From Sipunculus nudus (taxonomy: Eukaryota > Annelida > Sipuncula > Golfingiida > Sipunculidae), in the NCBI GenBank assembly GCA_026874595.1, contig CM049322.1, forward strand, positions 54,093,386 through 54,157,385: a DNA stretch of 64,000 nucleotides. Reading direction: 5' to 3'. Shown piece after piece: positions 45,731 through 56,579 of the stretch (its first letter is position 1; every line of letters starts with the position of its first letter). The notes beneath the pieces were generated by a model that was given only the letters and a program-made list of their open reading frames with translations, searched no databases and was not told the origin of the DNA. Made by a program: the position numbers and the translations under genes.

Positions 45731-46909
45731 TGGTTGTCACAAGAGAACTGTGTCTTAGGTATTGTATTGCATTTTCTTATGGGAAATATAATCAGTTGAT
45801 TGTTTTGATAATTTATTGTACATTAATATGGAGTATCATGTTCAGATATTAGGATGATATCGTTAGTTAAAGAACACACGTGTCTCATTTGATGTTATTT
45901 TCAAATCCGTTTAGTCGGTAGAGAGCACACGTGTCTCTGTTAATGTTCCTCTCGGTATGTTTTAATTCCGTTGAAACCGTCTCTGTTTGGCGTTTTCTAT
46001 AGTAACGAGTGTTTGTTGTAGATTTGAAAAGGAGATGCACCTATGTAGGTTATATTTTCTAAGAGTCTATCTCTAGAGGCGTGTCCACATTTATATCCAT
46101 ACTATAATTGATGGTCGGAGTAATTGGATATTGTGATTGTCCAGAAGACGAGCGGTAGTTGTGACATCAGCAAGCAGTTATGAGTAGCGAGGTGGTAGAT
46201 ATTCAGCACAAGTTTTCCATCCAGCGTACTGGTGAGATATAGCCTAGCGATATCAGCAGTCCGGGGGCAGGTCTGCATGTGTCACAGTGGAGACAGCTAA
46301 AATGTGATGTCTTCAAGCGTAGATAGTTGATTTCTTGGTATGACTACACGTGATTTCTCTATAAATGACTTCAAAGCGAGTATCTTTGGTGACGGACTGG
46401 TAAATCTGGCGATTAATAACCTTTTATGAGCGTTTCCAGGAACAGACCGAGGACTTTGTTTAAATGCTTAAATGTAGATGTCCCGGAATATGCTGTGAAG
46501 AAGTGTATTCTGCTGCCTACAAATGGATGATTTAAGGAGACATCAGCTATGAAAGACTGATTCAACGCCTAGAAAGAATAGTTTCTGTGCGGTGCGTGAA
46601 CCGTGTCACACGTGTATACTCCAGCGAAAGATTATGGATTATAGGAGCTTCGACAATTTATAGGACTGAATGTACTCTACGGTATTTTTATTTCCATGTA
46701 CTGTCATTAACAGACTTTGTGTGATTAATATTGTCTGTAATGAGCGCCTCTCCAGAAAATGTGAGTAACTTCTTTATTTTCCATACATTGAATCGTTTTT
46801 GTCAATCCAATGGCGTTTTGTCCTTTTGGGGATATATGTATGTATGAATTCAGCCACTTGGTTTGACATTCAAAAGAACCTTGGCGTTCACATCAACACG
46901 GGAGTGACA
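45731..46909 (+). repeat. 5' LTR of the Gmr1-like Gypsy element
   Basis: Starts TGGTTGTCAC and aligns along its length with 57471 to about 58698. Shared text includes 'gattgttttgataa', 'cattaatatggag', 'agaagacgagcgg', 'gagcgcctctccagaaaat' and 'ttcagccacttgg'. It ends near 'gggagtgaca', after which 'tggcgagcgttcagg' may be the primer-binding site. The LTRs differ at many positions, so the insertion is old. The exact right border is uncertain by a few bases. Confidence 0.75.
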
Positions 46910-48430
46910 TTTAATGGCGAGCGTTCAGGATTTCTCACTATTAATAGGATTCCAGGATTTAGCGAGCTTGCTTCTAGGATTAAATTTGGCCGGTTGAGAG
47001 CTAACATTCTGTCAGGTAATTGATTTTCTGGGCATTTGCGGACATTTGTATAATGATTAATCATATAACTTCTTTGAACTGTTTAATATTTTGTAATACT
47101 TGAAATTGATATTCAGTGCTGAGACTTGATACATACACACTCCACATAGAATTAATGCAGGTTAATACTTTGATATGACGGACTACTGTTTTATGTTTCA
47201 TTGTAACTCACTGATAAGGTAAACAACTTACACGTTTGATAAATACTCAGACTATAGTAGACATTAAGCAAGTTAGAGCTTTTAAGTTTAAATAAATTAC
47301 CTTGGTTTGTGGTGACTTGTTGATTTAGACCACACGACAAGTGTTTTATTTTTATAAGTGTACTAAGACTTTTATATCACATACTGACTTTCATCCGTCC
47401 GTCCGTGGGTCTTCTGATTTTGGATGCCATCAACTTAGGAGTATAAGGATACCACCGGTTCACTTTGTCAGCGCTTGCTGTATATGTTTGCGGATTTTTT
47501 AGCATGTCACACGGTTCACTCGCATAGTCGGTTAGTTTAGCTGTTACCATGAAGTCGGTAAAGTCAATGCTGAAAAGTGGAGAAGCGCTAAAGCAGGGTT
47601 CAAATTTCCCTGTTTTCGATGGTCCGAGACGAGCAGTAACGAAACTGAGACGAGTGTTTCACGTACAGTACCCTCCCGAACGGACAGGCTGTGTCAGGCT
47701 TAAAATTGGTAAAATAAATATATATTTGTAATCGTTTGCCAAAGAAAGTATTAAAAAAAACAGAGCGGCAAAACATTTGTTTGCGACTGTCAGTGCTTGT
47801 GCCTTGGTATTGCGAGCTGACAGTCGGGAATATTGTCTGTTTTCAAGCTGTGCCAATTCTTGTCAATTTGTTCTGCCGTTGAAAGTCCGGTTCATCCCTC
47901 CGGTATTTCTGCCGTAGATCTATGATTAGTGGAACAATAAATAAACTTTACTATTCTGGAACCGATTTATTTTTTGAAAGGTTACTCATTTAACTACACA
48001 GTAATTCAGTAACCATAAATATTTTTTCATCATTTGTAGAATTTCGTCTTACATACTGACGTGGTTAGTGTTTATAGTGCCGTCTATTGGTCAGTTGGTT
48101 AACAAAATTGACTTAAGCGGAATGAACCAAAGGACTCCGAAGTAAGACGAACCTCGTTTTGATATGGGAATTCCCCTATTGTTAGGATGTTTTTCCAGCA
48201 TCTAAGTTACTCACGTCGGTATGGATCGTCCTGGTTTGACACATTAGAAACCATTGATCCAGGCATGAGTATAGCCAGGTATTTCACCGCTAAGGCCGTG
48301 GTTCAGAATTCACGTCTTGATTTAGCCGGCAGTGACGCCACTGACGGTTCTGCTGACGGAAACCCAACCCCTCCCCACCCCCCCCACCCCCGACTCCGTC
48401 TCTGATTCACGCAAGTCTAAGACGCCGGTA
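46910..48430 (+). other. Leader region of the Gypsy element, content unclear
   Basis: ORFs at 47549-47731 and 48187-48405 have no recognised domain. The latter ends in a Pro/His-rich tract over a C-homopolymer. This may be decayed gag N-terminus or further inserted DNA. Confidence 0.35.
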
Positions 48431-49250
48431 AACAACAAATGAAAGACCATTATCTCTGTATTCAGCGAGAACAAAACGAAAGTAAGCCTTATGACATTCC
48501 AATGGCTAGAGCAATGAAAACACTATCAAATATAAATGCTAGCGGCATGAGAGCTTTGTTTAACACTGCATATAATATTTCCAGTGAATAAATGGCATAC
48601 AGAAAGTTTCAGTCTCTACTGAATTTACGAGAAAAATGGCCTCGATGTTTGCAGCATATCCAAAATGATAAAGTCTGCAAAAGCTTCATAAACTGTATTG
48701 CTAATAGCGATGAACACAAATGTAAGGTATCAGTTCAGCGAGATCAAAACGAAAGTAAGCCTTATGACATTCCAATGGCTAGTGCAATGAAAAGACTATC
48801 CAATATAAATGCTAGCCGCATGAGAGCATTGTTTAACACTGAATATAATATTTCAAGTGAATAAATGGCATACAGAGTCTCTACTGAATTTACAAGAAAA
48901 ATGGCTCCTTGTTGGCAGCACAACCAAAATGATAAAGCCTGAAAAAGCTCCATAAACTGCATTTCTAATAGTGATGAACAAAAATGTAAGGTATACTTTC
49001 AGGAGGCAAAGTTTGAGACAGTTGTTGCTGACGGCTGTACTGATTCCTCCATTAAGGAGCAGGGACCTGTATTTTTTCAGATATGTCACTGAGCCTGATC
49101 CCCTACCAAGTTATTTGCACATATTGTCCCTGTTGAGAATGGGACAGCTACTTGTTTCACTGATGCATTTTTAAGGGAATTAAAACGGTTGGCATTACTG
49201 AAAATAATCTTACTGCAAAGTTTGTTTGCTGCATTTTTGTTTGCGCAGAG
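48430..49250 (+). pseudogene. hAT-type (ZNF862-like) transposase fragment with internal duplication
   Basis: The frame contains 'SKPYDIPMA-AMK-LSNIN', 'MRALFNTEYNIS', 'MAYRKFQSLLNL', 'NDKVCKSFINCI', and then 'KFETVVADGCTDSSIKEQG' followed by 'PVENGTATCFTDAFLRELKR'. The A-D-G-C-T-D-S-S-x-x-E-Q pattern and the upstream helices match ZNF862-like hAT-derived transposases. A 273-bp unit (91 codons) is tandemly duplicated (48463-48735 and 48736 to about 49003). Both copies share a TAA after 'YNISSE', so the stop came before the duplication. The catalytic core beyond the first acidic motif is missing. Confidence 0.65.
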
Positions 49251-49278
49251 TGTGATGCTAGGTAAAATATTAATGTTG

Positions 49279-50420
49279 CTAGAAAATAAGAGGAACTAGT
49301 GGGACACAGCCTAAAGTACAAGGCTCCGCGGGAGTTTTTAACAAACGTGTAGAGGCTTTAAAAGTTAAGCTGCAGGAAGACACGGAGCGCGACAAGAGCG
49401 CTAGATGGAGAGATATAGAAGTGAACAGCGTGAACAAGAACGTTAACAGCGCGAGATAGAACGGGCACGTGAAGTAGCAGAGCGTGAGCGAGTAGAATGT
49501 GAAGCTCAAAGAGCGCTAGAGAAAAGAATGCTGAAATAGAAATCAGCATTCACCGGTGATGAGGGTGATAGTAAAGATATTAAGAATAAGGAATCGGTCC
49601 AAAATCTCAAGCTGCCTCCGTTCGACGAGCAACACGATAAGCAAGACGCGCTTCTAAAGTGTTTGGAGCATTAAGCGCTGTGTCAGAACTATGATCGTAA
49701 GAATTGGGCTTAATACTTAAGTCCTTTTTTATTATTCAACTTTGGTTGCCGAAGCTATGTGTGCTTGCTCCCTCGAGGGGAGTTGGACAATTCGAGTTTT
49801 TGTAATGGAAGGCCCGGGGGAAAGATCGGGTTGACAGTGGATACAAGTTACGCAAGGGTAGTCAGAGAGGGGAAGAGCCAGAAAAACCGGAGAAAAACAC
49901 CGACCGTGGACGTGCCATTACAACCAACTCCCATGGCACACCTGGGATCGAACCAGGGACCAGGTTGCGTGGTAAGCCGGTTGATACTTACACGCAGTAA
50001 TCAGTGAGTCGCGCTCGGACTACGATAAGCTACAATTAGCTCTTTTAAAGCGTTTCCAGATGACAGAGGAGATTTATCGTATCTAGTTTTGAACTTGTAT
50101 GCCAGAGCTTAGTGGGTACCTTCATCATTAGATCAAGATGGCAGGTACTGGCAATGACTTCAACTTGTTTGTTGACTTGTTGATGCGTGAACAGTATTTG
50201 AACTGTTGGAGCAAGGAATCCTGTCTGTTTTTGAAAGTGAGACGGTGTAACAATACAGATAGCGTGGAAAAGATGGCCGAGAGGTATATGGAGGCCCAAG
50301 GCTAACACAGTATAAAGGCGAGTTCCCGTAGAAGCGCTCCCCGAGCAGGGCATGAAGTAACTCAGCTGAGAAACGTGATGCAGATCGCCGATCATGTGAA
50401 GAGACAGTTTAGCCATTAGC
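49279..50420 (+). pseudogene. Gypsy gag (coiled coil and SCAN-like capsid), interrupted
   Basis: The reading frame starts with 'GTSGTQPKVQGSAGVFNKR', continues as a highly charged coiled coil ('REIERAREVAERERVECEAQ') and reaches 'LKLPPFDEQHDKQDALLKC', the start of the capsid domain in this group. After the SINE it resumes with 'SDYDKLQLALLKRFQMTEE', then 'FNLFVDLLMREQYLNCWSKE' and 'SVEKMAERYMEAQ', the SCAN-like helices. Several in-frame stops are present. Zinc knuckles were not identified with confidence; 'CKTDKC' at 50466 is a weak candidate. Confidence 0.75.
49776..50012 (-). mobile_element. tRNA-derived SINE inserted in gag
   Basis: On the minus strand the head contains 'CTTACCACGCAACCTGG' and a B box 'GGTTCGATCCC'. 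The body has 'GGTCGGTGTTTTTCTCCGG', the same central segment as in the SINE at 9010-9222. It separates two parts of the gag frame that are normally contiguous. The exact ends and target duplication are unclear. Confidence 0.7.
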
Positions 50421-50448
50421 AGGCTTCCTTTTCTTTATATGTAACGGT

Positions 50449-50651
50449 TTGGGGCTAAAGGCGCGTGAATGTAAAACAGACAAGTGCCAGGTCTTGGCCA
50501 AGTTTCACTCTGCTGTTGGACAGCATAGGGCTAAATCGAGTATTGGTCAGGGGACTATGCGTAAGCCCGAGTCGATACCAACGGTTGTTATGGAATCCGA
50601 GACGGAAACCGTAGGTCTCTTCAATCCATATTCGGATAAATGGTGTCAGTC
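50449..50651 (+). pseudogene. Gypsy gag-protease linker, 5' part
   Basis: An open segment ending in 'FNPYSDKWCQS'. It continues in the same frame at 55584 after the MULE and its target duplication. No stop interrupts the joined segment around the junction, so the frame was probably open when the MULE inserted. Confidence 0.6.
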
Positions 50652-51060
50652 TGGTGTATCTAAAACCCGGAGATCTCCGGTCGGAGATCAAAATAAACCC
50701 GGAGATCGCGATATCTTAATTAATAAGGCAGCAATTGGTATTAAAAGTTCCCCTTGACACTTCTAAATGACATCCGCATCGAATATGATACTTATTTTGC
50801 AAGTGCACAGAATATTTATTCAGTTATCCACGGAAACCTCACCCGGAGACGACCCGGAGATCGTCCGGAGACCGCCATCTTGCCCGGAGATCCGCCAATG
50901 AGTGCTTCCCACTGATTCCCACTCGCCACAACAGACGCCGCCACATACATGTCTGATTTCCCCGCTCTGATATGTTATTTCGTTTACGAGTCTAACTGAT
51001 TGAAACTGTCACTAAAACACGTATATTGTTTAAAAAACTTTTTAATAAACTAATCATATA
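50652..51060. repeat. MULE left TIR
   Basis: Inverted homologue of 55170-55574. It includes the palindromic 'ggagatctccggtcggagat' and several 'ccggaga' words. The inner border fades near 'aataaactaatcatat'. Confidence 0.85.
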
Positions 51061-51489
51061 TTCATAATATTTATATATAGAAATTATCGTTACCTCAACT
51101 ATCCTTAAATTTTTAATAGTATAAAGGGTATGCATTAAACATGGAAATATAGAAATTATAAAACATATAAAATAGTATGTCAAATATGTGGTTTACTTAA
51201 TATTGAAATATCGAAATTATAAAAAAAATATAAAAACTCTGTCAAAAACAGCGTATCCAGTTAGATTATGATGGTTTGGCTAATTGGCACAAGAGCACCT
51301 AAAGGGTACCTGCCTCATAGCCGCGTTACTTGTTTTTACTTTAAAATAATTGCATTACAGTTTATTTAGTGGACCGCTGCATTCCAGCTCTGGGAAAACA
51401 ACGTATCCAGTTAGAAAATGGTTTTTGGCTAATTAGCACATGAGCACCTAAAGTGTACCTGCCTCATAGCCGCGTAATTTGTTTTAACT

Positions 51490-51696
51490 TTATAATGATT
51501 TCATTATATTTCTGCTCTGGGAATGCATATTCATTGTTTGCAGAGGGTACATGTAAAGACGCAATCCTCCGATATCTTCAGGTACATTTGCACAAATATT
51601 ATGCCACCATATATCACACATTGAACATGTTATCATATTTCCATAAAAATAGTCAGGATATTTGCATGCACAGTGTAATACTATCTCATGGTGCAC
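51490..51696 (-). pseudogene. PHD-like zinc finger at the C-terminus of the MULE protein
   Basis: The frame reads 'VLHCACKYPDYFYGNMITCS' and then 'MCDIWWHNICANVPEDIG', giving C-x-C ... C-x2-C ... H-x2-C spacing as in PHD fingers. It follows the Ulp1-like domain after a frame break of about 60 bp. In related elements such fingers follow the protease domain, so it was probably one protein. Confidence 0.65.
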
Positions 51697-51757
51697 ATGT
51701 TTAACCTTGACAGGACCTTTGCTGTATTTTAGGAAAAGGTGTGAATTTTTTTTTCTC

Positions 51758-52429
51758 TTACCAGTTTTTTAAATGGGTTCTTATTCTATTTTCATCATAA
51801 ACCAAGTCACTAATTTTATCATTTAACCAACTGTTCAGCCTATTGTTGGGAAATTCAACTGCGTTGGCGATCGCATATACCACACAATCTGAGTTATTAT
51901 TCTGCAACACGGCATTCACTACCGAAACATGTAATTTAGATTGCTCCAAATTGTAGATTTGGCAAAGCTGTATTTCTGTTGAGGAAGTAAGACTCTTTGC
52001 AGCCCCACGCAAACTATCTATTTTAAACAGACCCCTCTCATCTGGTCGGACCGATATAAGCCAATGTGAAGGTCCAGTGAAATGTATTTGTACACACGGG
52101 CCTTTTCGAGAACCTATATTTTTAAAACCTGTTTCTGGCACGATCCATTTGTTTCGTTCATCACTGAAGCAAGGTGTTAGAGTAGTATCTTGGAATCCGA
52201 TTATTTCTGTATATTGTTTTTGTAAAATTATTTGCGCAGCACAGAAATGCTTATCAGAAAGCCAAGAATCGTTTTCTATTTCTCTTTTGTTTTGAAATGT
52301 TAGTCCGAATTCATGCAGCCAATACCTCGCTCGGCACGTCTCCTTTTCTGGCGATTTATGTACTAAAATTAGCGATATCGGATATGCCTTTCTCTTTTCA
52401 ACTGAAACGTTGTTTTCTAATGTCGGCAA
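51758..52429 (-). CDS. Ulp1-like cysteine protease domain (C48-type) of the MULE
   Basis: A 223-residue open frame. The N-terminal third contains 'SWLSDKHFCAAQIILQKQY', the recognition helix seen in TE-encoded Ulp1 proteins. The catalytic residues appear in order: His122 in 'GPSHWLISV', Asp138 in 'FKIDSLRG', a Gln in 'LCQIYN', and Cys182 in 'NNNSDCVVYAIANA' (the usual Gly after Cys is Val). This part is intact, but it is a domain of a larger broken protein whose upstream and downstream parts are in other frames. Its role in transposition is not known. Confidence 0.75.
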   Translation of the reverse strand: MPTLENNVSVEKRKAYPISLILVHKSPEKETCRARYWLHEFGLTFQNKREIENDSWLSDKHFCAAQIILQKQYTEIIGFQDTTLTPCFSDERNKWIVPETGFKNIGSRKGPCVQIHFTGPSHWLISVRPDERGLFKIDSLRGAAKSLTSSTEIQLCQIYNLEQSKLHVSVVNAVLQNNNSDCVVYAIANAVEFPNNRLNSWLNDKISDLVYDENRIRTHLKNW

Positions 52430-53110
52430 TTTATTTCGTTTCAGCGAGAGTCGATTTGTTTTTTGTTTTTCTTGGTGTTATCTTCGGGGATTACATTACG
52501 AATTTTGCTTAGCGGGCGAACACATTCGTTAGAGGTCACACAATTTTCCTTGGTTATTTTATTGGTGGTCTGTTTTGGTGTAGAGGACGCACATATTTCA
52601 AAAGATTGTGTATCGATAATGCTTTCCGGCATCCCTACTGGACCTACTCCCTACAGTTGGGAGTTGGAAGCGAGGATGAACAGTCGTCTTTACTTTTATT
52701 CTTTACTGTTATACTATTACTCTCGCCAAAATCAAGTCTAATTCTCACTCGTTTCCGTTCTGAATTTTTTTCAAAATTGATTTCGGTGTTTTTTTAACTG
52801 TAACATTATTTAATGGGGTTTTGGCCGGGGTAGCTTGTGTCTTAATTTTATCAACAGTACCCTGTTTAGTTTTTTTTTGTTTGTTTCGAAACGGGACCGG
52901 GTCATCTAGCTCGGGAGATTGCAGAGATCTATCTGTAGTCGAGGTTATCATGGAAACATCGGTATCGGGAGCAGCTTCAAATTCGTACACGAAATCTTAT
53001 TATCTCTCGGCTGTTTTCTACCTGTTTTTCTAGCCACCCTTTTCTTACTACGCCGAAACATTAGTGAAACATTTAGTTTGCGTTTATGATCGATTACATC
53101 CATACCTATA
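52430..53110 (-). pseudogene. Linker of the MULE-encoded protein
   Basis: Low-complexity, Lys/Thr/Pro-rich frames such as 'DNTKKNKKQIDSR', 'TPAKTPLNNVTVKKTPKSIL' and 'RRSKKRVARKTGRKQPRDNK'. They lie between the SWIM finger and the Ulp1 domain in changing frames. The basic character suggests nuclear localisation or DNA binding. Confidence 0.5.
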
Positions 53111-53111
53111 G

Positions 53112-53981
53112 ATTTCCTAGCTGCAAGAATATGCAAATATTAGCAAATATTTGTTGCTGCGCACTGACATTTTTCTTTTGGGAACAGAGTTACCGCATTT
53201 TTATTGTCATTGTTGCCCTCCACAATGAAAGTACCAAATTTCGCAACTAATTCTATTTTCCCGTTATTGATTATATCTCGTGCCCTTTCAATTTGTGTCA
53301 GGTTCTTTCTAATGAATTACGAATTTATGTTTTCCTCTTTTTTATCTCCGCATCAGCATGCAACAAATCTGATTAAAGTGGCGGGGGATCAGACATGAAC
53401 TGGTTTGTATTGTTTTTTTTACCTTTCAACTATTTGTCCCGGGGCGCAAGTATCCTTGGGGAATGGTTGATCCTCAGTGTTTTCTAATAAATGCATATAT
53501 TCTGACTTTAAATGATAGGAACCTAAATTACAATAACCCCGCAAAATTTCTTTCAGATAATAATTTTGAAGATAATAAAAGCACAACGTCAAAGTATCTG
53601 TTGGTGCTTCTTTCTAATTTCTTAGACGTTTAATTACAACATTAAACGATTCAGCTCCGTTGTTGGTAACTCCGGAGGCACTGTCATATACGTTACACTC
53701 TTCTAAAATAGGCCTATGCGTATTTCATCAAATCTGATTTTAGATGTTTATCATGATATTCTCTTACAGTTTCATGCCATTTCAGGGAAAGATTCTCACA
53801 ATTTCTTTCGAAGTATAACGGGGAAGCACTTTGCAGAATATTGACCAAATCTACTTTGCATGTATTCTGACCATTTCGCATAATCATCGTGTTTTTTAAC
53901 AAACCTTTTTAAGTCGTTTTTAATGTGGTTCCAAAAAGGCATGCAGAACGATGGCAATAGCATGCCCTTGCCATGTTTCAT
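53112..53981 (-). pseudogene. MULE transposase C-terminal part with SWIM finger
   Basis: Minus-strand frames give 'MPFWNHIKNDLKRFV', then 'YDSASGVTNNGAESFNVVIK' (the T-N-N-x-x-E-S-F-N signature of MULE transposases, near 53627-53690), then 'TLTLCFYYLQNYYLKEILRG', 'YCNLGSYHLK' and 'CAPGQIVE'. A SWIM finger follows near 53112-53230: 'VTLFPKEKCQCAATNIC', a TAA, then 'YLHILAARKSIGM', so the Cys-x-Cys...Cys...His set is present but split by a stop created in a short local duplication. Multiple stops and frameshifts occur. The DDE catalytic part lies upstream in such proteins and is not found. Confidence 0.75.
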
Positions 53982-54100
53982 GATTTTACTTTAATATTAT
54001 TCCACATATGTATTAATTTGTCTTCTATTAACTTTAATAAAATTGTGTAATATATTACATAATGTGAAATTAATTAGGTAACAGCGGGGAAATGTCAATT

Positions 54101-54102
<2 letters not shown>

Positions 54103-54148
<46 letters not shown>

Positions 54149-54317
54149 AAAGAAAGACAGAGATAGAGAGGGAGAAAAAGAAAGGAGAATGGGTGATTGT
54201 AGGAGATTTAGGGAAACATATTTAGACTGTATGTGTGTGTGTTTGGGTGTGAGAGAGAGAGGGGGGAATGAGAATGAGAGATGGTAGGACATATAGGGAA
54301 GCGTATTAAGATTGTGT

Positions 54318-54353
<36 letters not shown>
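54103..54353. repeat. (GA)n arrays inside the MULE
   Basis: (GA)n at about 54103-54142 and 54325-54353, with GA-rich sequence between. They produce spurious Arg/Glu ORFs on one strand and Ser/Leu ORFs on the other. Confidence 0.9.
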
Positions 54354-54356
<3 letters not shown>

Positions 54357-55169
54357 TACACTACTTATATAACTACAGAAAGCAAGAAAGTGAAACTGCT
54401 CATATTTTCAAACTAAGGGGTTTCGTTAGTGGGCCGTACGATCAAAGGATAATAGGATTACAGTACTTCAAATAGCTACAAAGGATTAATTACCCTGCCG
54501 AGGTCTATTGGTCATCACTGTCCGTACATAAACAATATTACTCCATAAATGAATTCGTTTGCCTTCAATGGTGCGCAATAGAAATTAATGATTTTAATTA
54601 GTTTATTATTAAATTGGCCATGTCTCTGGATGAGCCACACCGTTTATGAGGTATGCCCGTAATAAATGTGTACACATCAGCACCTGCCTGAAAGCCCAGG
54701 CGCGCCGGGAAGTGAATCCATAATTTAGTAATCAATAAACTTTGATGGGGTATCCTCGCGCTGCCTTTTTTTTATAATTAAATTTTAAACCTGTTAAATT
54801 CTGGTCTTAGTACCGAATAAGTAAACCACACTTTTGACATAGTTTTTATATGTTTTATAATTTCGATATTTCATTATTAAGTAAACCATGCACATATTTG
54901 ACATACTATTTTATATTTTCTATAATTCCTATATTTCCATATTTAATGCATACCCTTTATACTATTAAAAAATTAATGATAGTTGAGGATACGATAATTT
55001 CTATATGTAAATATTAAATTAAACTATTTATATGTTACCACATATTTTACTATAAAATTCATACTAAAAGAAAATATTCTGTATAATATGCAAGAAAATA
55101 TAATTAGTTATAAACATATTACAAACATTCAAGAGTTTTCAGAAATAGAAAATTGGTAAACAGAATATA

Positions 55170-55574
55170 TGATTAGTTTATTAAAAAAAATTTTAAACAA
55201 TATACGTGTTTTAGTGACAGTTCCAATCAGTTAGACTCGTAAACGAAATAACATATCAGAGCGGGGAAATCAGACATGTATGTGGCGGCATCTGTTGTGG
55301 CGAGTGGGAATCAGTGGGAAGCACTCATTGGCGGATCTCCGGGCAAGATGGCGGTCTCCGGACGATCTCCGGGTCGTCTCCGGGTGAGGTTTCCGTGGAT
55401 AACTGAATAAATATTCTGTGCACTTGCAAATTAAGTATCATATTCGATGCGGATGTCATTTAGAAGTGTCAAGGGAAACTTTTAATACCAATTGCTGCCT
55501 TATTAATTAAGATATCGCGATCTCCGGGTTTATTTTGATCTCCGACCGGAGATCTCCGGGTTTTAGATACACTT
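55170..55574. repeat. MULE right TIR
   Basis: Inverted homologue of 50652 to about 51060. It is followed by the second copy of the 9-bp target duplication (55575-55583). Confidence 0.85.
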
Positions 55575-55583
55575 GTGTCAGTC

Positions 55584-56230
55584 ATTCCGATTGACTAGTC
55601 TGAAAGAGGGCGGTAGCTCTTTGCACATTTGTCAGGGGTTAGTTAATGGCATGGCAGCCAAGATGTTACACGATTCCGTTTATTCTTCAGCAGAGGTACA
55701 TGAAACTTACGTGTATCAGGACCAGTTCACCGGACACGACGTCCAGTGTCGATTGTTTAACGGATCAGTTAGACGTTTCCCTACGACAATGATTAGGGTA
55801 GATTGTGTCTATTTTGAAGGAATTATCTATGGTAGTTGGAGAAGCCGTTTGCGAACTAGCAGTAAGAAACGTAGGAGTGCGGGATCCGAACGATCCGAAT
55901 CCTGAGTGGGATCCTACGGAAATCAGACAAAGTGCGTGACAAAATCGCGCCACGAAGAGACGTCCGTAGTAGAGCCCCGTGTCACTGCACGTGAGCGAAA
56001 GTCACAGGCGCTAAGTTTACGTCTAGCTAGTCCAGTCGCTGATGTCAATCCGGCCGAATTTTTAAAAACCCAGGAAGATGATCAGTCGTTAGCTCGGCAC
56101 TGGAACCTTCCTAAGTTTGCTAGCGGAAGTGATAGCACTCTCCGGGTTAAGGGTGATTTCTTTGTCCGAATTGCACGAGATAAACTCGGTGGTCCAGATG
56201 GATCAAAGATCATGGTACCCTAGCCCTTAA
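55584..56230 (+). pseudogene. Gypsy aspartic protease region and linker
   Basis: Continues the frame broken by the MULE. 'VNGMAAKMLHDSVYSSAEVH' corresponds to the catalytic segment where this group usually has Asp-Ser-Gly; here it is Asp-Ser-Val, so the enzyme would be inactive as read. Further on 'YTGHDVQCRLFNGS'-like text ('FTGHDVQCRLFNGS') and 'FPTTMIRVDCVYFEG' fit the rest of the retropepsin fold. A stop (TGA near 55904) precedes a second frame with 'VEPRVTARERK' and 'EFLKTQEDDQSLARHW', the linker before the integrase finger. Confidence 0.65.
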
Positions 56231-56400
56231 GTATTGATGTTATGAAGATGGGCCACGAGGCAATTATAGGGGCTCTCTGGGCGTAGATCTTATACACGAA
56301 CGTGTAAGTTCCAAGTTTGATTGGAATGGGATGAACGGCGACAAAGCAGGTTGCTGCAAGTCGTGTCCCATTTATCAGACAAGAGCTGATCCTTAGATTG
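56231..56400 (+). pseudogene. Integrase zinc-finger remnant upstream of RT
   Basis: Two frames give 'DVMKMGHEAIIGA' and 'HERVSSKFDWNGMNGDKAGC' followed by 'CKSCPIYQT'. This matches the HHCC-type finger that opens integrases (GHxG..., F-W-P-G-M...D, C-x2-C...C-Q), with the second His and last Cys lost. The catalytic D,D-35-E core that should follow is absent; RT begins about 200 bp later. Its position before RT is the Gmr1-like order. Confidence 0.65.
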
Positions 56401-56579
56401 TCTTGGCGGTGGTATCTTTGAGTACGAACGAATCCGTACCGGATAATCCTGATTGTAAAAACAAATCTCCCCTAGTCGGAGAACCAAACCATGAGGGAGT
56501 AGGAAAATCCTCCAACTTGTCGATATCATCAACGGTGTGCAGCCAAACTGAACGCGACGTACATGTTAATGCGGAGCTA

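Larger units (their letters stand above)
50652..55574. mobile_element. MULE (Mutator-like) DNA transposon with long TIRs
   Basis: A 4923-bp element inserted in the Gypsy pol-proximal frame. TIRs of roughly 400 bp run from 50652 to about 51060 and from about 55170 to 55574, with the outer part 'gtgtatctaaaacccggaga' nearly identical. A perfect 9-bp target duplication GTGTCAGTC lies at 50643-50651 and 55575-55583, diagnostic for the Mutator superfamily. On the minus strand it carries remnants, in order, of a MULE transposase C-terminal part with SWIM, a basic linker, an Ulp1-like protease and a PHD-like finger. The DDE region is missing; positions 54000-55170 hold (GA)n arrays and AT-rich DNA. 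It is not autonomous. Confidence 0.9.

Noticed and set aside
47549-47731. 60-codon basic ORF in the Gypsy leader as a gene
   Set aside because: No homologous motif, short, and inside an old retrotransposon.
49279-49549. Hydrophobic minus-strand ORFs resembling membrane proteins
   Set aside because: They are the antisense of the charged gag coiled coil on the plus strand.
54095-54475. Arg/Glu-repeat and Ser/Leu-repeat ORFs
   Set aside because: Products of (GA)n microsatellites inside the MULE.
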